The translations under genes and the position numbers were made by a program. This document shows positions 15,645 through 24,971 of a stretch of DNA of 64,000 bases, piece by piece; position 1 is the stretch's first letter, and the number at the start of each line of letters is the position of its first letter. The notes beneath the pieces are model-generated. The model was not told the DNA's origin, searched no databases, and worked only from the letters and a program-made list of their open reading frames with translations. The DNA comes from Actinomyces radicidentis (GTDB taxonomy: Bacteria; Actinomycetota; Actinomycetes; Actinomycetales; Actinomycetaceae): the NCBI RefSeq assembly GCF_001553565.1, contig NZ_CP014228.1, positions 496,001-560,000 on the forward strand, given 5' to 3'.

Positions 15645-17342
15645 TCACCCGAAGGTGAAGGAGTAGAGGCTCAGCCCCTCGTCGGCCCGCAGCTCGAGGG
15701 TGCCCGAGCCGGCCTCGGGGCGGTCGATGAGGCGGACGCCGTTGGGGGTCCCGGAGACCTCCTCGCGGTGCTCCACGCCGTCGACGGTCCAGGTGAGTGC
15801 GCCGGTGCCGGAGACGACGAGGTTGACCTGCTTGCCGCGCCAGGCGAGGCGGACGGTGCCGGGGCCGCCCTTGGGGGAGATCGACTCCCCGGTGACCTCC
15901 CAGGTGCCGCCGAGGCCCACCTCGTCGGGCTCGAGGGAGTCCGGGAGGGTGAGGTCCTGCACGCCGGTGGTCAGGGGCCCGTTCGCGATCCTCTCGGCGC
16001 GGTCGGCCCCGAGGTAGGTCTCGGGCGTGCGGTCGGCGGCGACGGAGGCGCCGTCGTCGGTGAGGACGGGCGCGGGCAGGGTCACGTCCGGGTCCGCCTG
16101 GACGAGGAGGCAGCGCACGAGCTTCTCGAGGGCCTCCTCGCCGCCCTCGCCGTAGGCCACCTGGCGCAGGGTGCCGGAGGCGTCGGCGAGGTAGTGGGCG
16201 GGCCAGTAGTGGTTGTCGAAGGCGGTCCAGGTCTCGAGGCGGGAGTCGACGGCGACGGGGTAGGTGATGCCGAGCCTCTCGCTGCCGGCGCGCACGTTGT
16301 CGGTGTCGCGCTCGAAGGCGTACTCGGGCGAGTGGACGCCGATGACCTGGAGGCCGGCGTCCTTGTAGGTCTCCCAGAGGCGCTCGACGGCGGGGACGGA
16401 TCGCTGGCAGTTGATGCAGGAGTACGCGTAGAAGTCGATGAGGGTGACCTTGCCGGCGCGGTCGGCGTCGGTGAGGGCGCGCTCGCCCGGCGTGTTGAGC
16501 CAGGCGGTGGCACCGGTGATGGCGGGCAGGGGTCCGCAGCTGGCGAGGTGGTCGGCGCCGGGCTCGCAGGAGCCGGCGGCGGTGGAGGCGGAGTCGCGGT
16601 GGAGGAGGGCGTCGGTGCGGGCCTGCACCGAGGCGGTGTAGTCGGGCAGGGCCCGTTGGAGGGCGGCGGGGGCGTCGAGGACGATGCCGACCGCGAGGGC
16701 GACAAGGAGGGCCCCTGCGGTGACGCGCACGCCGCGCTGGTGGCGGCGGAAGGCGGCGACGCGCTCGGTGACGCCGCGGCCGGCGAGGGCGAAGGCGAGG
16801 AGCGGGATCGCGGTGCCGACGCCGAAGGAGACGGCGAGGACGACCGTGTCGGTGCCGATGCGCCCCGTGGCCCCGGCGACGGCGACCGCCGCGAGGACCG
16901 GGCCGGCGCAGGGCACGTAGGCGGCGCCGAGGACCAGCCCGAGGAGGAAGCCGTTGGAGGGGCCGGCGCCGTCGGGGCCGCGCAGCCGGGCGAAGGGGCG
17001 CTCGAGGAGCCCCATGACGCGCGGGACGATCATGCCGATCCCGATGAGGACGAGGAGGACGACCCCGGCCCAGCGGATGACGCCGTCGGGCAGGTGGAGG
17101 AGGTTGAGGAGGGTCGAGCCGAGCAGGGTGAAGACGGTGAAGGACAGGACGAGGCCGCCGACGACGAGGAAGGGGCGGGCCCGCTCCCCGCGGCTCCGGC
17201 GGGCGGCGCCCTGGGCGTCGTCGCCGTCGCCGGCTCCGACGGCGCCGCCCGCGACGAGGATGACGGGCAGGACGGGCAGGATGCACGGTGAGATCCCGGT
17301 GACGGCTCCTCCGAGGAGCCCGATGAGGATGAGGCTGAGCAC
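15645..17342 (-). CDS. dipZ: DipZ-like fusion: CcdA membrane domain plus thioredoxin-like domain
   Basis: Carries reducing equivalents across the membrane to extracytoplasmic thiols. The GTG at 17342 is chosen because AAGGAGG sits 5 bp upstream; a longer frame to 17372 lacks such a site. About 565 residues. The CcdA-like membrane part (residues 1 to about 230) has the paired Cys motifs [12 protein letters not shown] and [10 protein letters not shown]. The thioredoxin-like domain has [13 protein letters not shown] with a CxxC active site (near residue 310), and the C-terminal extension is a carbohydrate-binding-like beta domain typical of DipZ. Divergently transcribed from the Met-rich lipoprotein gene, with a 186-bp shared promoter region. 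Confidence 0.9.
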   Translation of the reverse strand: MLSLILIGLLGGAVTGISPCILPVLPVILVAGGAVGAGDGDDAQGAARRSRGERARPFLVVGGLVLSFTVFTLLGSTLLNLLHLPDGVIRWAGVVLLVLIGIGMIVPRVMGLLERPFARLRGPDGAGPSNGFLLGLVLGAAYVPCAGPVLAAVAVAGATGRIGTDTVVLAVSFGVGTAIPLLAFALAGRGVTERVAAFRRHQRGVRVTAGALLVALAVGIVLDAPAALQRALPDYTASVQARTDALLHRDSASTAAGSCEPGADHLASCGPLPAITGATAWLNTPGERALTDADRAGKVTLIDFYAYSCINCQRSVPAVERLWETYKDAGLQVIGVHSPEYAFERDTDNVRAGSERLGITYPVAVDSRLETWTAFDNHYWPAHYLADASGTLRQVAYGEGGEEALEKLVRCLLVQADPDVTLPAPVLTDDGASVAADRTPETYLGADRAERIANGPLTTGVQDLTLPDSLEPDEVGLGGTWEVTGESISPKGGPGTVRLAWRGKQVNLVVSGTGALTWTVDGVEHREEVSGTPNGVRLIDRPEAGSGTLELRADEGLSLYSFTFG

Positions 17343-17528
17343 GGTGGCCTCCTTGGCTGGGTGGTGGTTCACCCGGGGTTCGGAGCCGAGGGCGCCGTGG
17401 ATGGGGCCGAGCCCGCTCGCATGATGCGATGCGCATCACATGCTCTGGCGGCATCCGCGGTCCCTTCCGCTCCGAACCCCTCGGTGACAGGCCCCGACCC
17501 GCGGGGCGTCTCCAGAGAGGAACCCACC

Positions 17529-17834
17529 ATGCGCCGCCAGACCACCGCCCTCGTCACCGCCCTCGCCCTCAGCGCCGGCCTCGGCCTCGCCGCCTGCGGG
17601 AACGAGGACGCCGGCGACACGATGACCCCGAAGGACACGATGAGCGCCTCGCCCGCCATGACCGACGACTCGATGAAGGACGACTCGATGTCCGCCTCCC
17701 CGAGCGCCGACGCCATGATGAGCGACGACTCGACGGCGATGTCGGACGACTCGATGAGCGACGGCTCCATGAAGGACGGCTCGTCCTCGGACCCGTCCTC
17801 GATGAGCACCGACTCCATGAACGACGGCAAGTGA
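17529..17834 (+). CDS. Met/Asp/Ser-rich lipoprotein
   Basis: 101 residues. Signal peptide MRRQTTALVTALALSAGLG with lipobox LAAC, lipidated Cys at about residue 23. The mature part is almost wholly low complexity: repeats of DSM, DDSM and MSASP type with about fifteen Met. The codon use follows a tandem pattern (GACGACTCGATG and variants). Ribosome site AGAGAGG before the ATG at 17529. Met-rich acidic repeats occur in copper- or silver-binding envelope proteins, but they could also be a spacer or an oxidant-scavenging Met surface. In mycobacteria the SigK-dipZ locus carries MPT70/MPT83 lipoproteins; this gene occupies that place without a fasciclin domain. Confidence 0.7.
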   Translation: MRRQTTALVTALALSAGLGLAACGNEDAGDTMTPKDTMSASPAMTDDSMKDDSMSASPSADAMMSDDSTAMSDDSMSDGSMKDGSSSDPSSMSTDSMNDGK

Positions 17835-18112
17835 GCCGATCGGGGCGGCGCGTCCGGCGACGTCGTCGTGCGCGCCGCCCCGGGCAGCCCCTCCCGTGAC
17901 ATTTCCGGGGGAGCTCCGGCGACGAAAGTCGTTCCGGCCCGGAACCGCGGGCGTTTCGTCCCACCGACTATCCGGTGTTTGTCACGGTCATCGGACGTTC
18001 ACCTCGAGACGGTTTCGTGACAGAGTCCTGTCCGACCACGAGGACGTGCCCTCCCCGTGGGCGCCTCCTCCCCATCCCGAGCGGCACCGCCGCTCCCCCG
18101 TTGGAGGCACCC

Positions 18113-18724
18113 ATGCCCGCCTGGATCCTCAGGATCACCGGCCCGCTGACCGACAGCCCGCGCCGTCGTCTCGGCGTCGCCGCGATCGTCGGCCTCATCG
18201 CCGGCACCTTCTCCGCCATCGTCAAGTTCGGCTGGGAGGTCCCCTTCCCGCCCCGCACCCCCGAGCGCCAGCTGACGAACCCGCCGCAGGCCATGCTCGA
18301 GTGGTTCGGCATGAGCCACGACATGTCGCACGCGACCGTGAGCTTCAGCCACACGGACCTGCCGATCATGTCCTTCATCGTGCACTTCTCGTTCGCCATC
18401 GTCTTCGGCATCGCCTACTGCGTGCTCGCCGAGTACTTCCCGCGCGTCAAGCTGTGGCAGGGCGCCGCCTTCGGTGTCGCCGTCTGGATCGGCGCGCACA
18501 TCATCGTCATGCCGCTGCTCCACTGGGCCCCGAACCCCTTCCCGTGGGCCGACGTCGCCCGCACCGGCATCAACCAGTACGGTCCGCAGAGCTGGTCCGA
18601 GCACTTCTCCGAGTGCTTCGGCCACATCGTGTGGATGTGGTCCATCGAGATCGTCCGCCGCGACCTGCGCAACCGCATCACGCACGAGCCCGACGCCGAG
18701 GTCGCCCTCGCCGCCACCCGCTGA
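18113..18724 (+). CDS. YagU-like inner-membrane protein (DUF1440)
   Basis: 203 residues from the ATG at 18113, which has TGGAGG upstream; the open frame to 17975 is not supported. About three to four membrane segments, with WEVPFPPRTPERQLTNPPQ in the first periplasmic loop and FSFAIVFGIAYCVLAEYFP, both typical of the YagU family, which is linked to acid resistance in enterobacteria. Its start is 278 bp beyond the lipoprotein stop, so it probably has its own promoter. Confidence 0.8.
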   Translation: MPAWILRITGPLTDSPRRRLGVAAIVGLIAGTFSAIVKFGWEVPFPPRTPERQLTNPPQAMLEWFGMSHDMSHATVSFSHTDLPIMSFIVHFSFAIVFGIAYCVLAEYFPRVKLWQGAAFGVAVWIGAHIIVMPLLHWAPNPFPWADVARTGINQYGPQSWSEHFSECFGHIVWMWSIEIVRRDLRNRITHEPDAEVALAATR

Positions 18725-18749
18725 TCCCGGCGCCGACGCCGCAGCACGC

Positions 18750-18788
18750 AGGACGCCCGCCGCTCCCCTGAGGAGCGGCGGGCGTCCT
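18750..18788. terminator. Strong hairpin terminator after yagU-like gene
   Basis: Perfect 17-bp stem AGGACGCCCGCCGCTCC with a 5-base loop, 25 bp after the stop codon. Probable intrinsic terminator without a long T-run, as common in high-GC genomes. Confidence 0.8.
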
Positions 18789-18812
18789 CGCGTCTCCCCG
18801 CCGCAGCTCCGT

Positions 18813-18960
18813 CCGCGAGATCGGGACACGTGAACCGCGAGATCGGGACATCCCTCCGACCGTCCCCTCAGGCCGGGTCGCTCGCACCTGGTGGCCGACG
18901 CCCAGCCGGGACCCATGGGTGACGATGTCCCGGTCTCGACGTCAGGATGTCCCGATCTCG
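18813..18960. repeat. Cluster of CGAGATCGGGACA repeats, two direct and two inverted
   Basis: CCGCGAGATCGGGACA at 18813 and 18835 (22-bp spacing), then inverted TGTCCCGGTCTCG at 18926 and TGTCCCGATCTCG at 18948 (again 22-bp spacing). It lies between convergent yagU-like and menA genes. The equal spacing suggests a duplicated palindromic unit. Function unknown. Confidence 0.7.
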
Positions 18961-18976
18961 GCGACGGGCAGCGCGG

Positions 18977-19957
18977 TCAGGCGGCGGTGACGGTAACGAG
19001 CGCGACGGCGACGACGACGCCGTAGACGAGCTCGAAGAGGCCGGCGTCGCGCAGGGCCGGGATGAGCGCGCGCCCCTTGGCGCCCGCCGTGACGGTGCGG
19101 GTCACCTTGTGCGCCATCCACGTGAGGACCGCGAGCACGATAAGGAGCTGGATCCCGCCGCCGAGGGCGGTCCCGTCGCCCTCGCGGGAGTCCACGGCAC
19201 GCGCCCAGCCGAGGGAGACGACGGCGAGGAGCACCGGCAGGCGGATCATCGCGACGAAGGAGGTCCGAGCGCCGTCGTCGCCGAGGCGCACCGCGAGGGT
19301 CCGCTTGCCGTGCGCCGGGTCCGTCTCGATGTCGCGCAGGTTGTTCACCATGAGCAGCGAGCAGGCGATGAGGCCGATGCCGCAGGCCGCCGCCCAGAGC
19401 CACCCGGGGACCGTGCCGGTCTGGACGTAGGTCGTGCCCGTGGTCGCCATGAGGCCGAAGAAGACGAGGACGAACACCTCCCCCAGGCCCGCGTAGCCGT
19501 AGGGGTGGGAGCCGCCCGTGTAGTACCAGGCGGCGGCGATGGCAGCGGCTCCCAGGAGCAGCATCCACCACTGCCCGGACAGGGCCAGGAGGACGAGGCC
19601 GAGCAGACCGCCGATGCCGAAACAGCCGAAGGCGGCGAGCTTGACGGCGCGCGGGGAGACATCGCCGGAGGCGGTCAGGCGCGGCGGGCCGGTGCGGTCG
19701 TCGTCGGTGCCGCGCACGCCGTCGGAGTAGTCGTTGGCGAGGTTGCAGCCGATCTGCAGGGCGAGGGCGACGCCGGCGGCGAGGAGCGTGCGCACGAGGG
19801 AGAAGCCGCCGAGCGCGGCGGCGGCTCCGCCCCCGAGGATGACGGGGGCGACGGCGGCGGGCAGGGTGCGCAGCCGGACGACCTCCGCCCAGCTCGTGGC
19901 GCGGGGCTCGCGCGGCCTCGGGGTGCCCGGGGCGTCGGGAGCGGCTGAGGTGCTCAT
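18977..19957 (-). CDS. menA: 1,4-dihydroxy-2-naphthoate polyprenyltransferase
   Basis: UbiA-family membrane enzyme that attaches the polyprenyl tail in menaquinone synthesis. 326 residues with eight to nine membrane segments. First Asp-rich motif NLANDYSDGVRGTDDDRTGP (residues about 72-91) binds prenyl diphosphate with Mg2+; second motif VNNLRDIETDPAHGKRTLAV (about 204-223). Together these are diagnostic of MenA. It lies in the same orientation as menE. Confidence 0.95.
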   Translation of the reverse strand: MSTSAAPDAPGTPRPREPRATSWAEVVRLRTLPAAVAPVILGGGAAAALGGFSLVRTLLAAGVALALQIGCNLANDYSDGVRGTDDDRTGPPRLTASGDVSPRAVKLAAFGCFGIGGLLGLVLLALSGQWWMLLLGAAAIAAAWYYTGGSHPYGYAGLGEVFVLVFFGLMATTGTTYVQTGTVPGWLWAAACGIGLIACSLLMVNNLRDIETDPAHGKRTLAVRLGDDGARTSFVAMIRLPVLLAVVSLGWARAVDSREGDGTALGGGIQLLIVLAVLTWMAHKVTRTVTAGAKGRALIPALRDAGLFELVYGVVVAVALVTVTAA

Positions 19958-20114
19958 GGGGTCCTTCCTGCGGGGTGCCGGCGACCCGTGAGCCTACCGC
20001 TCACCCTGCCAGGCCCCGGGATCGAGGGACAGGCCCCCGGATCGAGCTCGGGGACGGTGGTCCGAGGCCGTCTCACTCGATCCCGGCACATCGGGCCGCA
20101 GCGGGCGGCGCGCT

Positions 20115-21551
20115 TCAGTCCCCTGCCAGCAGGGCGGCGACGGCGCGGCGGTCGACCTTCCCGGGGCCGCGCGTCGGGAGGGCGTTCAGGACGAGGACCT
20201 CCTTGGGGGCGTGGGCGCCGTCGAGCACGTCGCGCACGGCCTCGCGGACGGCCTCCGCGTCGAGCGCCCTGCCGGTCTCGGGGACGACGGCGGCGACGAC
20301 GCGTCTCCCCCAGCGGGCGTCCGGCAGTCCGACGACGCAGGCCTCACCGACGCCGTCGAGCCGGGTGAGGGCCTCCTCGACGGCGCGCGGCTCGACCTTG
20401 ATCCCGCCGGTGACGATGACGTCGTCGAGCCGGCCGAGCACCTCGAGGCGGGTCACGCCGTCGTCCCCGGTGAGGAGGCGGCCGCGGTCGGCCGTGAGGA
20501 CCTCTCGGCGGTGGCCGGTACCGGTGCCGGGCGCTGGGACCGTCTCCCGGAAGGTGGTCGCGCCGCCGCCGGCGAGGTAGCCCTCGGCGAGGACCGGACC
20601 GGCGAGGACCACGCGGCCGACGCCCTCGCCGTCGGGCTCCTCGATGCTCACGCCGACGCCGTCGAGCGGCAGGCCGTCGTAGACGCAGCCGCCGCCGGTC
20701 TCGCTCATGCCGTAGGTGGTGAGGAAGCGGACCCCCGCGGCGCGTGCGCGCGCCAGGAGGCCGGGGTCCGCGGCGGCCCCTCCGAGGAGGACCCCGTCGG
20801 CGTCGGCGAGCGCTTCGGCGGCGTCGGCGTCGTCGAGGACGCGCAGGAGCTGGGTGGGGACGAGGGAGGCGTACACCCGCCCGTCGGGCGCCGAGCCCGC
20901 CTGCTCGCGGGCGGCCCGCAGCCCCCCGACGAGGGCGGCGGTCCGGAAGCCGTCGGAGGTGTCGACGACCACGGGGCGGGTACCGGCCAGGACGGAGCGG
21001 ACGAGGACCTGGAGCCCGGCGACATGGTGCGCGGGCAGGGCGAGGACCCAGGTCCCCGTCCCCCCGAGGCGCGCGTGGGTGGCGCGGGCCGAGGCCGCGA
21101 GCGCGGCGGCGCTCATGGCGACGAGGGACCCCGTGCCGGTGGTCGACCCGGAGGTCCTCAGGACGAGGTCGGCGGCCTCGGGGACGGCGTCGACGCGCGC
21201 GCGGAGGTCGGCCTCGACCTCGCCGGGGTCCTCGGCGGGACCGACCGGGACGAGGAGGGGGCGGGGTCCGGCGGGGACGGCGGCCACCTGCTCGGGGCCG
21301 AGCGCCTCGAGGAGTCCCCTGGAGGCGAGGACGGAGGTGAGCGCGCTCGTGAGGAGGCCGACGTCGTCGGGCCGGGTGCCGCCGACGCACAGGTCGAGGG
21401 TGCGTTCGGCGAGCGGGGCGGTGGGCTGCTGGGACGGCGTCGGGCCGGCCACGCTCATGGGCGCCGTCGGCGTCGGCGCCCCGGCCGGTTCCGGGGTCCG
21501 CGCCTCCGCGTCCACCGCGTCCTGCGCTGATCCCTGCTCCGTGCCCGTCAC
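20115..21551 (-). CDS. menE: o-succinylbenzoate-CoA ligase
   Basis: AMP-forming acyl-CoA synthetase of the menaquinone pathway. P-loop-like LRTSGSTTGTGSLVAMS, the adenylate motif TTYGMSETGGGCVYDG, GRLLTGDDGV and LGRLDDVIVTGGIKVEP, then the catalytic Lys region RGPGKVDRRA near the C-terminus. The short overall size (about 450-480 residues) is typical of MenE. The start is uncertain: GTG 21551 or ATG 21458; the protein N-terminus before the LAERTLDLCVGG region is low complexity. It is followed by menA after 157 bp. Confidence 0.9.
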   Translation of the reverse strand: MTGTEQGSAQDAVDAEARTPEPAGAPTPTAPMSVAGPTPSQQPTAPLAERTLDLCVGGTRPDDVGLLTSALTSVLASRGLLEALGPEQVAAVPAGPRPLLVPVGPAEDPGEVEADLRARVDAVPEAADLVLRTSGSTTGTGSLVAMSAAALAASARATHARLGGTGTWVLALPAHHVAGLQVLVRSVLAGTRPVVVDTSDGFRTAALVGGLRAAREQAGSAPDGRVYASLVPTQLLRVLDDADAAEALADADGVLLGGAAADPGLLARARAAGVRFLTTYGMSETGGGCVYDGLPLDGVGVSIEEPDGEGVGRVVLAGPVLAEGYLAGGGATTFRETVPAPGTGTGHRREVLTADRGRLLTGDDGVTRLEVLGRLDDVIVTGGIKVEPRAVEEALTRLDGVGEACVVGLPDARWGRRVVAAVVPETGRALDAEAVREAVRDVLDGAHAPKEVLVLNALPTRGPGKVDRRAVAALLAGD

Positions 21552-21623
21552 GGTCCCAGGGTCGCACAGGTCACCGCGGACCGGGGTAGCCGGGCGGCGC
21601 GGGCACGCCCGTAGGATGCGGCC

Positions 21624-22070
21624 ATGCGCGTCGCACTCACGGTCCTGGTCCTCGCCCTGACCATCTACGCCCTCCTCGACTGCGCGCGCACGCCCGACGA
21701 GTCGATGCCGGCACGGATGCCCAAGCTCCTCTGGGTCGTCATCATCGTCATGGTGACCGGCGTGGGCCCGATCGCCTGGATCATCGTCAGCCGCGTCAAG
21801 GCGGCGGAGGAGCGCGGCGGCGCCGTCGAGCCGACGGTCTGGTCGTCCCGGGAGGGCACGAGCTTCCACCGGCCCGAGCGGGCGCGCCCGGTCGCCCCCG
21901 ACGACGACCCCGACTTCCTGCGGGGCCTCGAGGAGGACATCCGGCGTCAGCGCCGCGAGCAGGACGGCGGTCGCGGCGGCGAGGGAGCCTCCGACGACGA
22001 CGACGACGGCGACGGCGACGGCGGAGCCGACGACGTGGACGGCGACGCCCCGCAGGCGCCGAGCGCCTGA
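21624..22070 (+). CDS. PLDc_N-type small membrane protein
   Basis: 148 residues. Two N-terminal membrane helices flank ARTPDESMPARMPKLLW; PIAWIIVSRVK closes the second helix. This matches the phospholipase-D-nuclease N-terminal (cardiolipin synthase N-terminal) domain often found alone in actinobacteria. The C-terminal half is charged and ends in a highly acidic Asp/Gly run. Divergent from menE. No enzyme domain is present. Confidence 0.75.
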   Translation: MRVALTVLVLALTIYALLDCARTPDESMPARMPKLLWVVIIVMVTGVGPIAWIIVSRVKAAEERGGAVEPTVWSSREGTSFHRPERARPVAPDDDPDFLRGLEEDIRRQRREQDGGRGGEGASDDDDDGDGDGGADDVDGDAPQAPSA

Positions 22071-22127
22071 GGCCGTCCCGCCGTCACCGTCCCGGGTGCG
22101 GGGCCGCGGCGGCTCAGCGCTCGGGCC

Positions 22128-22877
22128 TCAGCGCAGCGCGGTCCGGGACCAGCGGGGCCAGCGGCTCGTGTCGACGTCGTAGCCGTGCGCGGCGGCGTGC
22201 ACGAACCAGTCGGCCGGCAGCCAGGTGCGCCCGAGGATCTGCGGGTGGTCCGGCATGTAGCGGGCCGCCCAGAGCACGAGGATGAGCTCGGCCCACTGCC
22301 CGCGGAGCTTCCAGCGGGCGGAGCCGTTCGCGTTCGAGGCGGCCATGACCGCCTCGCCCGGGGCGGTGAGCTGGACCTCCTGGACGTCGGCGTAGGCGAT
22401 CGGGAGGATCCCCTCCCCCGTCCCCAGGTAGATGGCGTGGGTGGAGACGGTGAGGCGGGCCCGGGCCACGGAGCGCCAGCGCTCGACGGCGTCGGCCTCG
22501 GCCGCCTTCCTGCGGCGCGAGTTCATGTAGGCCTGGCCGCCGAAGAAGGCGGCGGTCAGGGCAAGGCCCACGGGCCCGCCGGCGAGGAAGAAGCCGCGCG
22601 AGGGGTTGTAGGTGGCGTCGCCGCGCCCGTAGATGAGCATCTCGGCGTCGCAGGTGGCGAGCATGACCTCGTCGGCGGCGAAGGCTCGGCGCACCGGGTC
22701 GACCACCGGCGAGACCGGGTTGGGCCGGTGCCCGTTCGCCAGGGCGGTGAGGACCCCGGCGGTGTTCCACCAGACGAAGTCCTGGCCGGTCCAGGGGCGC
22801 TGGGGCGCCGGGCGCGCGGCTCCGGCGTCGTGCCCTGCGGGGACGGGGACGAGGCCCCCGCCGACGGACTCGCTCAC
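22128..22877 (-). CDS. Conserved hypothetical membrane-associated protein
   Basis: 249 residues, family not recognised. One or two hydrophobic segments around FFLAGGPVGLALTAAFFGG (residues about 95-114), followed by a basic patch NSRRRKAAEAD and a soluble C-terminal part with ILPIAYADVQEVQL, reminiscent of PH-like membrane-sensing domains. The start overlaps the stop of the upstream phosphatase gene by 4 bp, so the two are coupled. Confidence 0.6.
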   Translation of the reverse strand: MSESVGGGLVPVPAGHDAGAARPAPQRPWTGQDFVWWNTAGVLTALANGHRPNPVSPVVDPVRRAFAADEVMLATCDAEMLIYGRGDATYNPSRGFFLAGGPVGLALTAAFFGGQAYMNSRRRKAAEADAVERWRSVARARLTVSTHAIYLGTGEGILPIAYADVQEVQLTAPGEAVMAASNANGSARWKLRGQWAELILVLWAARYMPDHPQILGRTWLPADWFVHAAAHGYDVDTSRWPRWSRTALR

Positions 22878-23572
22878 GCCCGGTTCCCCGCGACGGAGCC
22901 GTCCCCGATCTTCTCAGCAGCGGCGGAGGTTCCCGGGACCATGTCCTCGGCGGAGCGCAGGAGGTCCCCGGCGGGCTCCCAGTAGGCCAGGCCGACGAGG
23001 GTGCGGCCGTCGAAGGTGAGGGAGGTCAGTGACGCCAGGGAGCACTGGCGACGGCGCGGGTCGTGGAGGTAGGAGCGGCCCTCGAGCCACAGGCGCGTGG
23101 TCCACACGGGCAGCTGGTGGGAGACGAGGAGCGCCTCGCGGCCCTCGACCTGGCCGATGGCGTCGCGGATCGCGCCGCTCATGCGCTCGACGATCTCCGT
23201 GTAGGGCTCGCCCCAGCTGGGCCGGGCCGGGTTGAGGTAGTAGCGCCAGTGCTCGGGGTGGGCGAGGACCCAGCGGTTGCGGTTGACCGCGACGCCCTCG
23301 AAGTGGTTGCCGGCCTCGATGAGGCGGGGGTCGGTCGTGGCGGTGAGGCCGTAGGCGGCAGCCGTGGGGGCACCGGTCTCCCGGGCGCGCTCGAGCGGGG
23401 AGGTGATGACGGCGGCGATGTCGTGGTCCGAGGCGGTGAGAACGTCGGCCACCTGGGCGGCCATGCGGTGCCCGAGTCCGGAGAGGTGGTACCCGCTCAT
23501 GCGGCCGTAGAGCACGCCCTCGGGGTTGTGGACCTCGCCGTGCCTCATGAGGTGAATCGTGGTTCGCGCCAT
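22874..23572 (-). CDS. Histidine phosphatase family protein (phosphoglycerate mutase-like)
   Basis: 232 residues from the ATG at 23572. N-terminal catalytic motif HLMRHGEVHNPEGVLYGR with the phospho-His, SPLERARETGAP (second Arg) and LLVSHQLPVWTTRLW with the second catalytic His. It hydrolyses phosphate esters; the substrate cannot be told. In similar actinobacterial loci such enzymes are annotated simply as histidine phosphatases. Divergent from dapD, with only 74 bp between the start codons. Confidence 0.88.
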   Translation of the reverse strand: MARTTIHLMRHGEVHNPEGVLYGRMSGYHLSGLGHRMAAQVADVLTASDHDIAAVITSPLERARETGAPTAAAYGLTATTDPRLIEAGNHFEGVAVNRNRWVLAHPEHWRYYLNPARPSWGEPYTEIVERMSGAIRDAIGQVEGREALLVSHQLPVWTTRLWLEGRSYLHDPRRRQCSLASLTSLTFDGRTLVGLAYWEPAGDLLRSAEDMVPGTSAAAEKIGDGSVAGNRA

Positions 23573-23646
23573 GGACGGGATTCTCGCACGGCCGCACTTC
23601 GACCATTCACCGACGCGGGGGACCTGGGTCCCGTATCGTGTGATCC

Positions 23647-24630
23647 ATGACCACTCGCAGCGCATGGGGTCTCGGTCTGGCGACCGTGACCGACGACGGA
23701 AACACCCTCGACGTCTGGTACCCGAAGCCGCGCCTCGGCGACGAGCCCGAGGACGGGGACGCGGCCCTCCTGGAGCAGCTCTCCGCGATGGAGACGCGCG
23801 ACGAGGCGCGCAAGGTGCACACGACGGTCGTGCGCACCTGGGCGGACCTCGACGACGCCCCGCAGACCGTGGCCGGTGCCTACCTGCGCCTCCACGTCCT
23901 CTCGCACCGGCTCGCCAAGCCGAACACCGTCAACCTCGACGGCATCTTCTCCCGCCTGCCCAACGTCGTGTGGACCTCGATGGGCCCCTGCTCACCGGAG
24001 GGCTTCGAGGAGACCCGCGCCCTCCTGCGCGTCAAGGCCGGCCACCCGATCCGCGTCAACTCCGTCGACAAGTTCCCGCGCATGGCCGACTACGTCATGC
24101 CGTCGGGCGTGCGCATCGGCAACGCCGCGAACGTCCGCCTGGGCGCCTACCTGTCCGAGGGCACGACGGTCATGCACGCCGGCTTCGTCAACTACAACGC
24201 CGGCACGCTCGGCCGCTCCATGATCGAGGGCCGCGTCTCCCAGGGCGTCGTCATCGGCGACGGCTCCGACGTCGGCGGCGGCGCCTCGACGATGGGCATG
24301 CTCTCCGGCGGTGGCCGTCAGCGCGTGGCTCTCGGCGAGCGCTGCCTCCTCGGCGCGAACTCCGGCCTGGGCATCCCGCTCGGCGACGACTGCGTCGTCG
24401 AGGCGGGCCTCTACCTCACCGCCGGCACGAAGGTCTCCCTCATGCCGTCGGGCGGGGTCGTCCCCGGCAAGCACGGGCTCTTCGCCGAGCCGCGCGTCAT
24501 CTCCGCGCGCGAGCTCGCCGGAGCCTCCAACGTCCTGTTCCGCCGCAACTCGCAGTCGGGCGCCGTCGAGGCCCTGGCCCGCGGCGGCAAGGGCATCGAG
24601 CTCAACTCGGAGCTGCACGGCAACCAGTGA
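23647..24630 (+). CDS. dapD: 2,3,4,5-tetrahydropyridine-2,6-dicarboxylate N-succinyltransferase
   Basis: Acylates tetrahydrodipicolinate in the succinylase branch of diaminopimelate and lysine synthesis. 327 residues. Left-handed beta-helix hexapeptide region from about residue 150 ([20 protein letters not shown], then [16 protein letters not shown]), with the conserved [21 protein letters not shown] and [12 protein letters not shown] segments of the actinobacterial DapD type. A DapC-like aminotransferase is at 30731-31933, giving the next step of the same branch in this window. Confidence 0.95.
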   Translation: MTTRSAWGLGLATVTDDGNTLDVWYPKPRLGDEPEDGDAALLEQLSAMETRDEARKVHTTVVRTWADLDDAPQTVAGAYLRLHVLSHRLAKPNTVNLDGIFSRLPNVVWTSMGPCSPEGFEETRALLRVKAGHPIRVNSVDKFPRMADYVMPSGVRIGNAANVRLGAYLSEGTTVMHAGFVNYNAGTLGRSMIEGRVSQGVVIGDGSDVGGGASTMGMLSGGGRQRVALGERCLLGANSGLGIPLGDDCVVEAGLYLTAGTKVSLMPSGGVVPGKHGLFAEPRVISARELAGASNVLFRRNSQSGAVEALARGGKGIELNSELHGNQ

Positions 24631-24677
24631 CCTCCTAGCCCGGGGCCCTGCAGGTCGACCCCTCGCCCTTCCCGCAC

Positions 24678-24713
24678 CAACCCCCACCAACCCCCACCAA
24701 CCCCCACCAACCC
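24678..24713. repeat. 10-bp tandem repeat with G-quadruplex potential
   Basis: Three perfect copies of CCCCCACCAA (24681-24710) plus partial copies on both sides. The minus strand reads as repeated GGGGG blocks separated by TTGGT, which fits a G-quadruplex pattern. It directly abuts the palindrome at 24715. Confidence 0.85.
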
Positions 24714-24714
24714 A

Positions 24715-24792
24715 TGGTCGACCGTCAATGCACCCGTCGACCGTCTGATTCCCGGGATTCAGGCGGTCGACGGGTGCATTGACGGTCGACCA
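24715..24792. repeat. Long palindrome, copy 1 (34-bp arms)
   Basis: Arms of 34 bp (beginning TGGTCGACCGTCAATGCACC) around a 10-base loop, with one mismatch. Lies between dapD and sdhC. The rest of the 340-bp gap 24631-24971 shows only the tandem repeat and a presumed sdh promoter region. Related to the palindrome at 28581-28658. Confidence 0.9.
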
Positions 24793-24971
24793 GTGCGCAG
24801 GCGGTCGGGAGAGGGCGAGGGGAGGAGCTCTCCCGGGCCTTTCGTCATGGTTCCGGGGTCCGACGGCGCAGGAGCGGCTTCCAGCGGATCCGTCGGGCCC
24901 CGCTGAGCCTCCCACGGCGATATGACGCGCATTACAGTGGAGAGACGCTGTCGAGCCGCGATCGGAGCGCC

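Noticed and set aside
14125..17454. A single 1109-residue minus-strand open frame covering the sigma/anti-sigma/dipZ region
   Set aside because: Only its last third (from the ATG at 15063) encodes a recognisable protein. The rest is Arg/Pro/His-rich shadow sequence antisense or out of frame to the sigma factor and dipZ.
24678..24713. Possible short CRISPR-like repeat array
   Set aside because: The units are 10 bp and contiguous with no spacers, so it is a plain tandem repeat.
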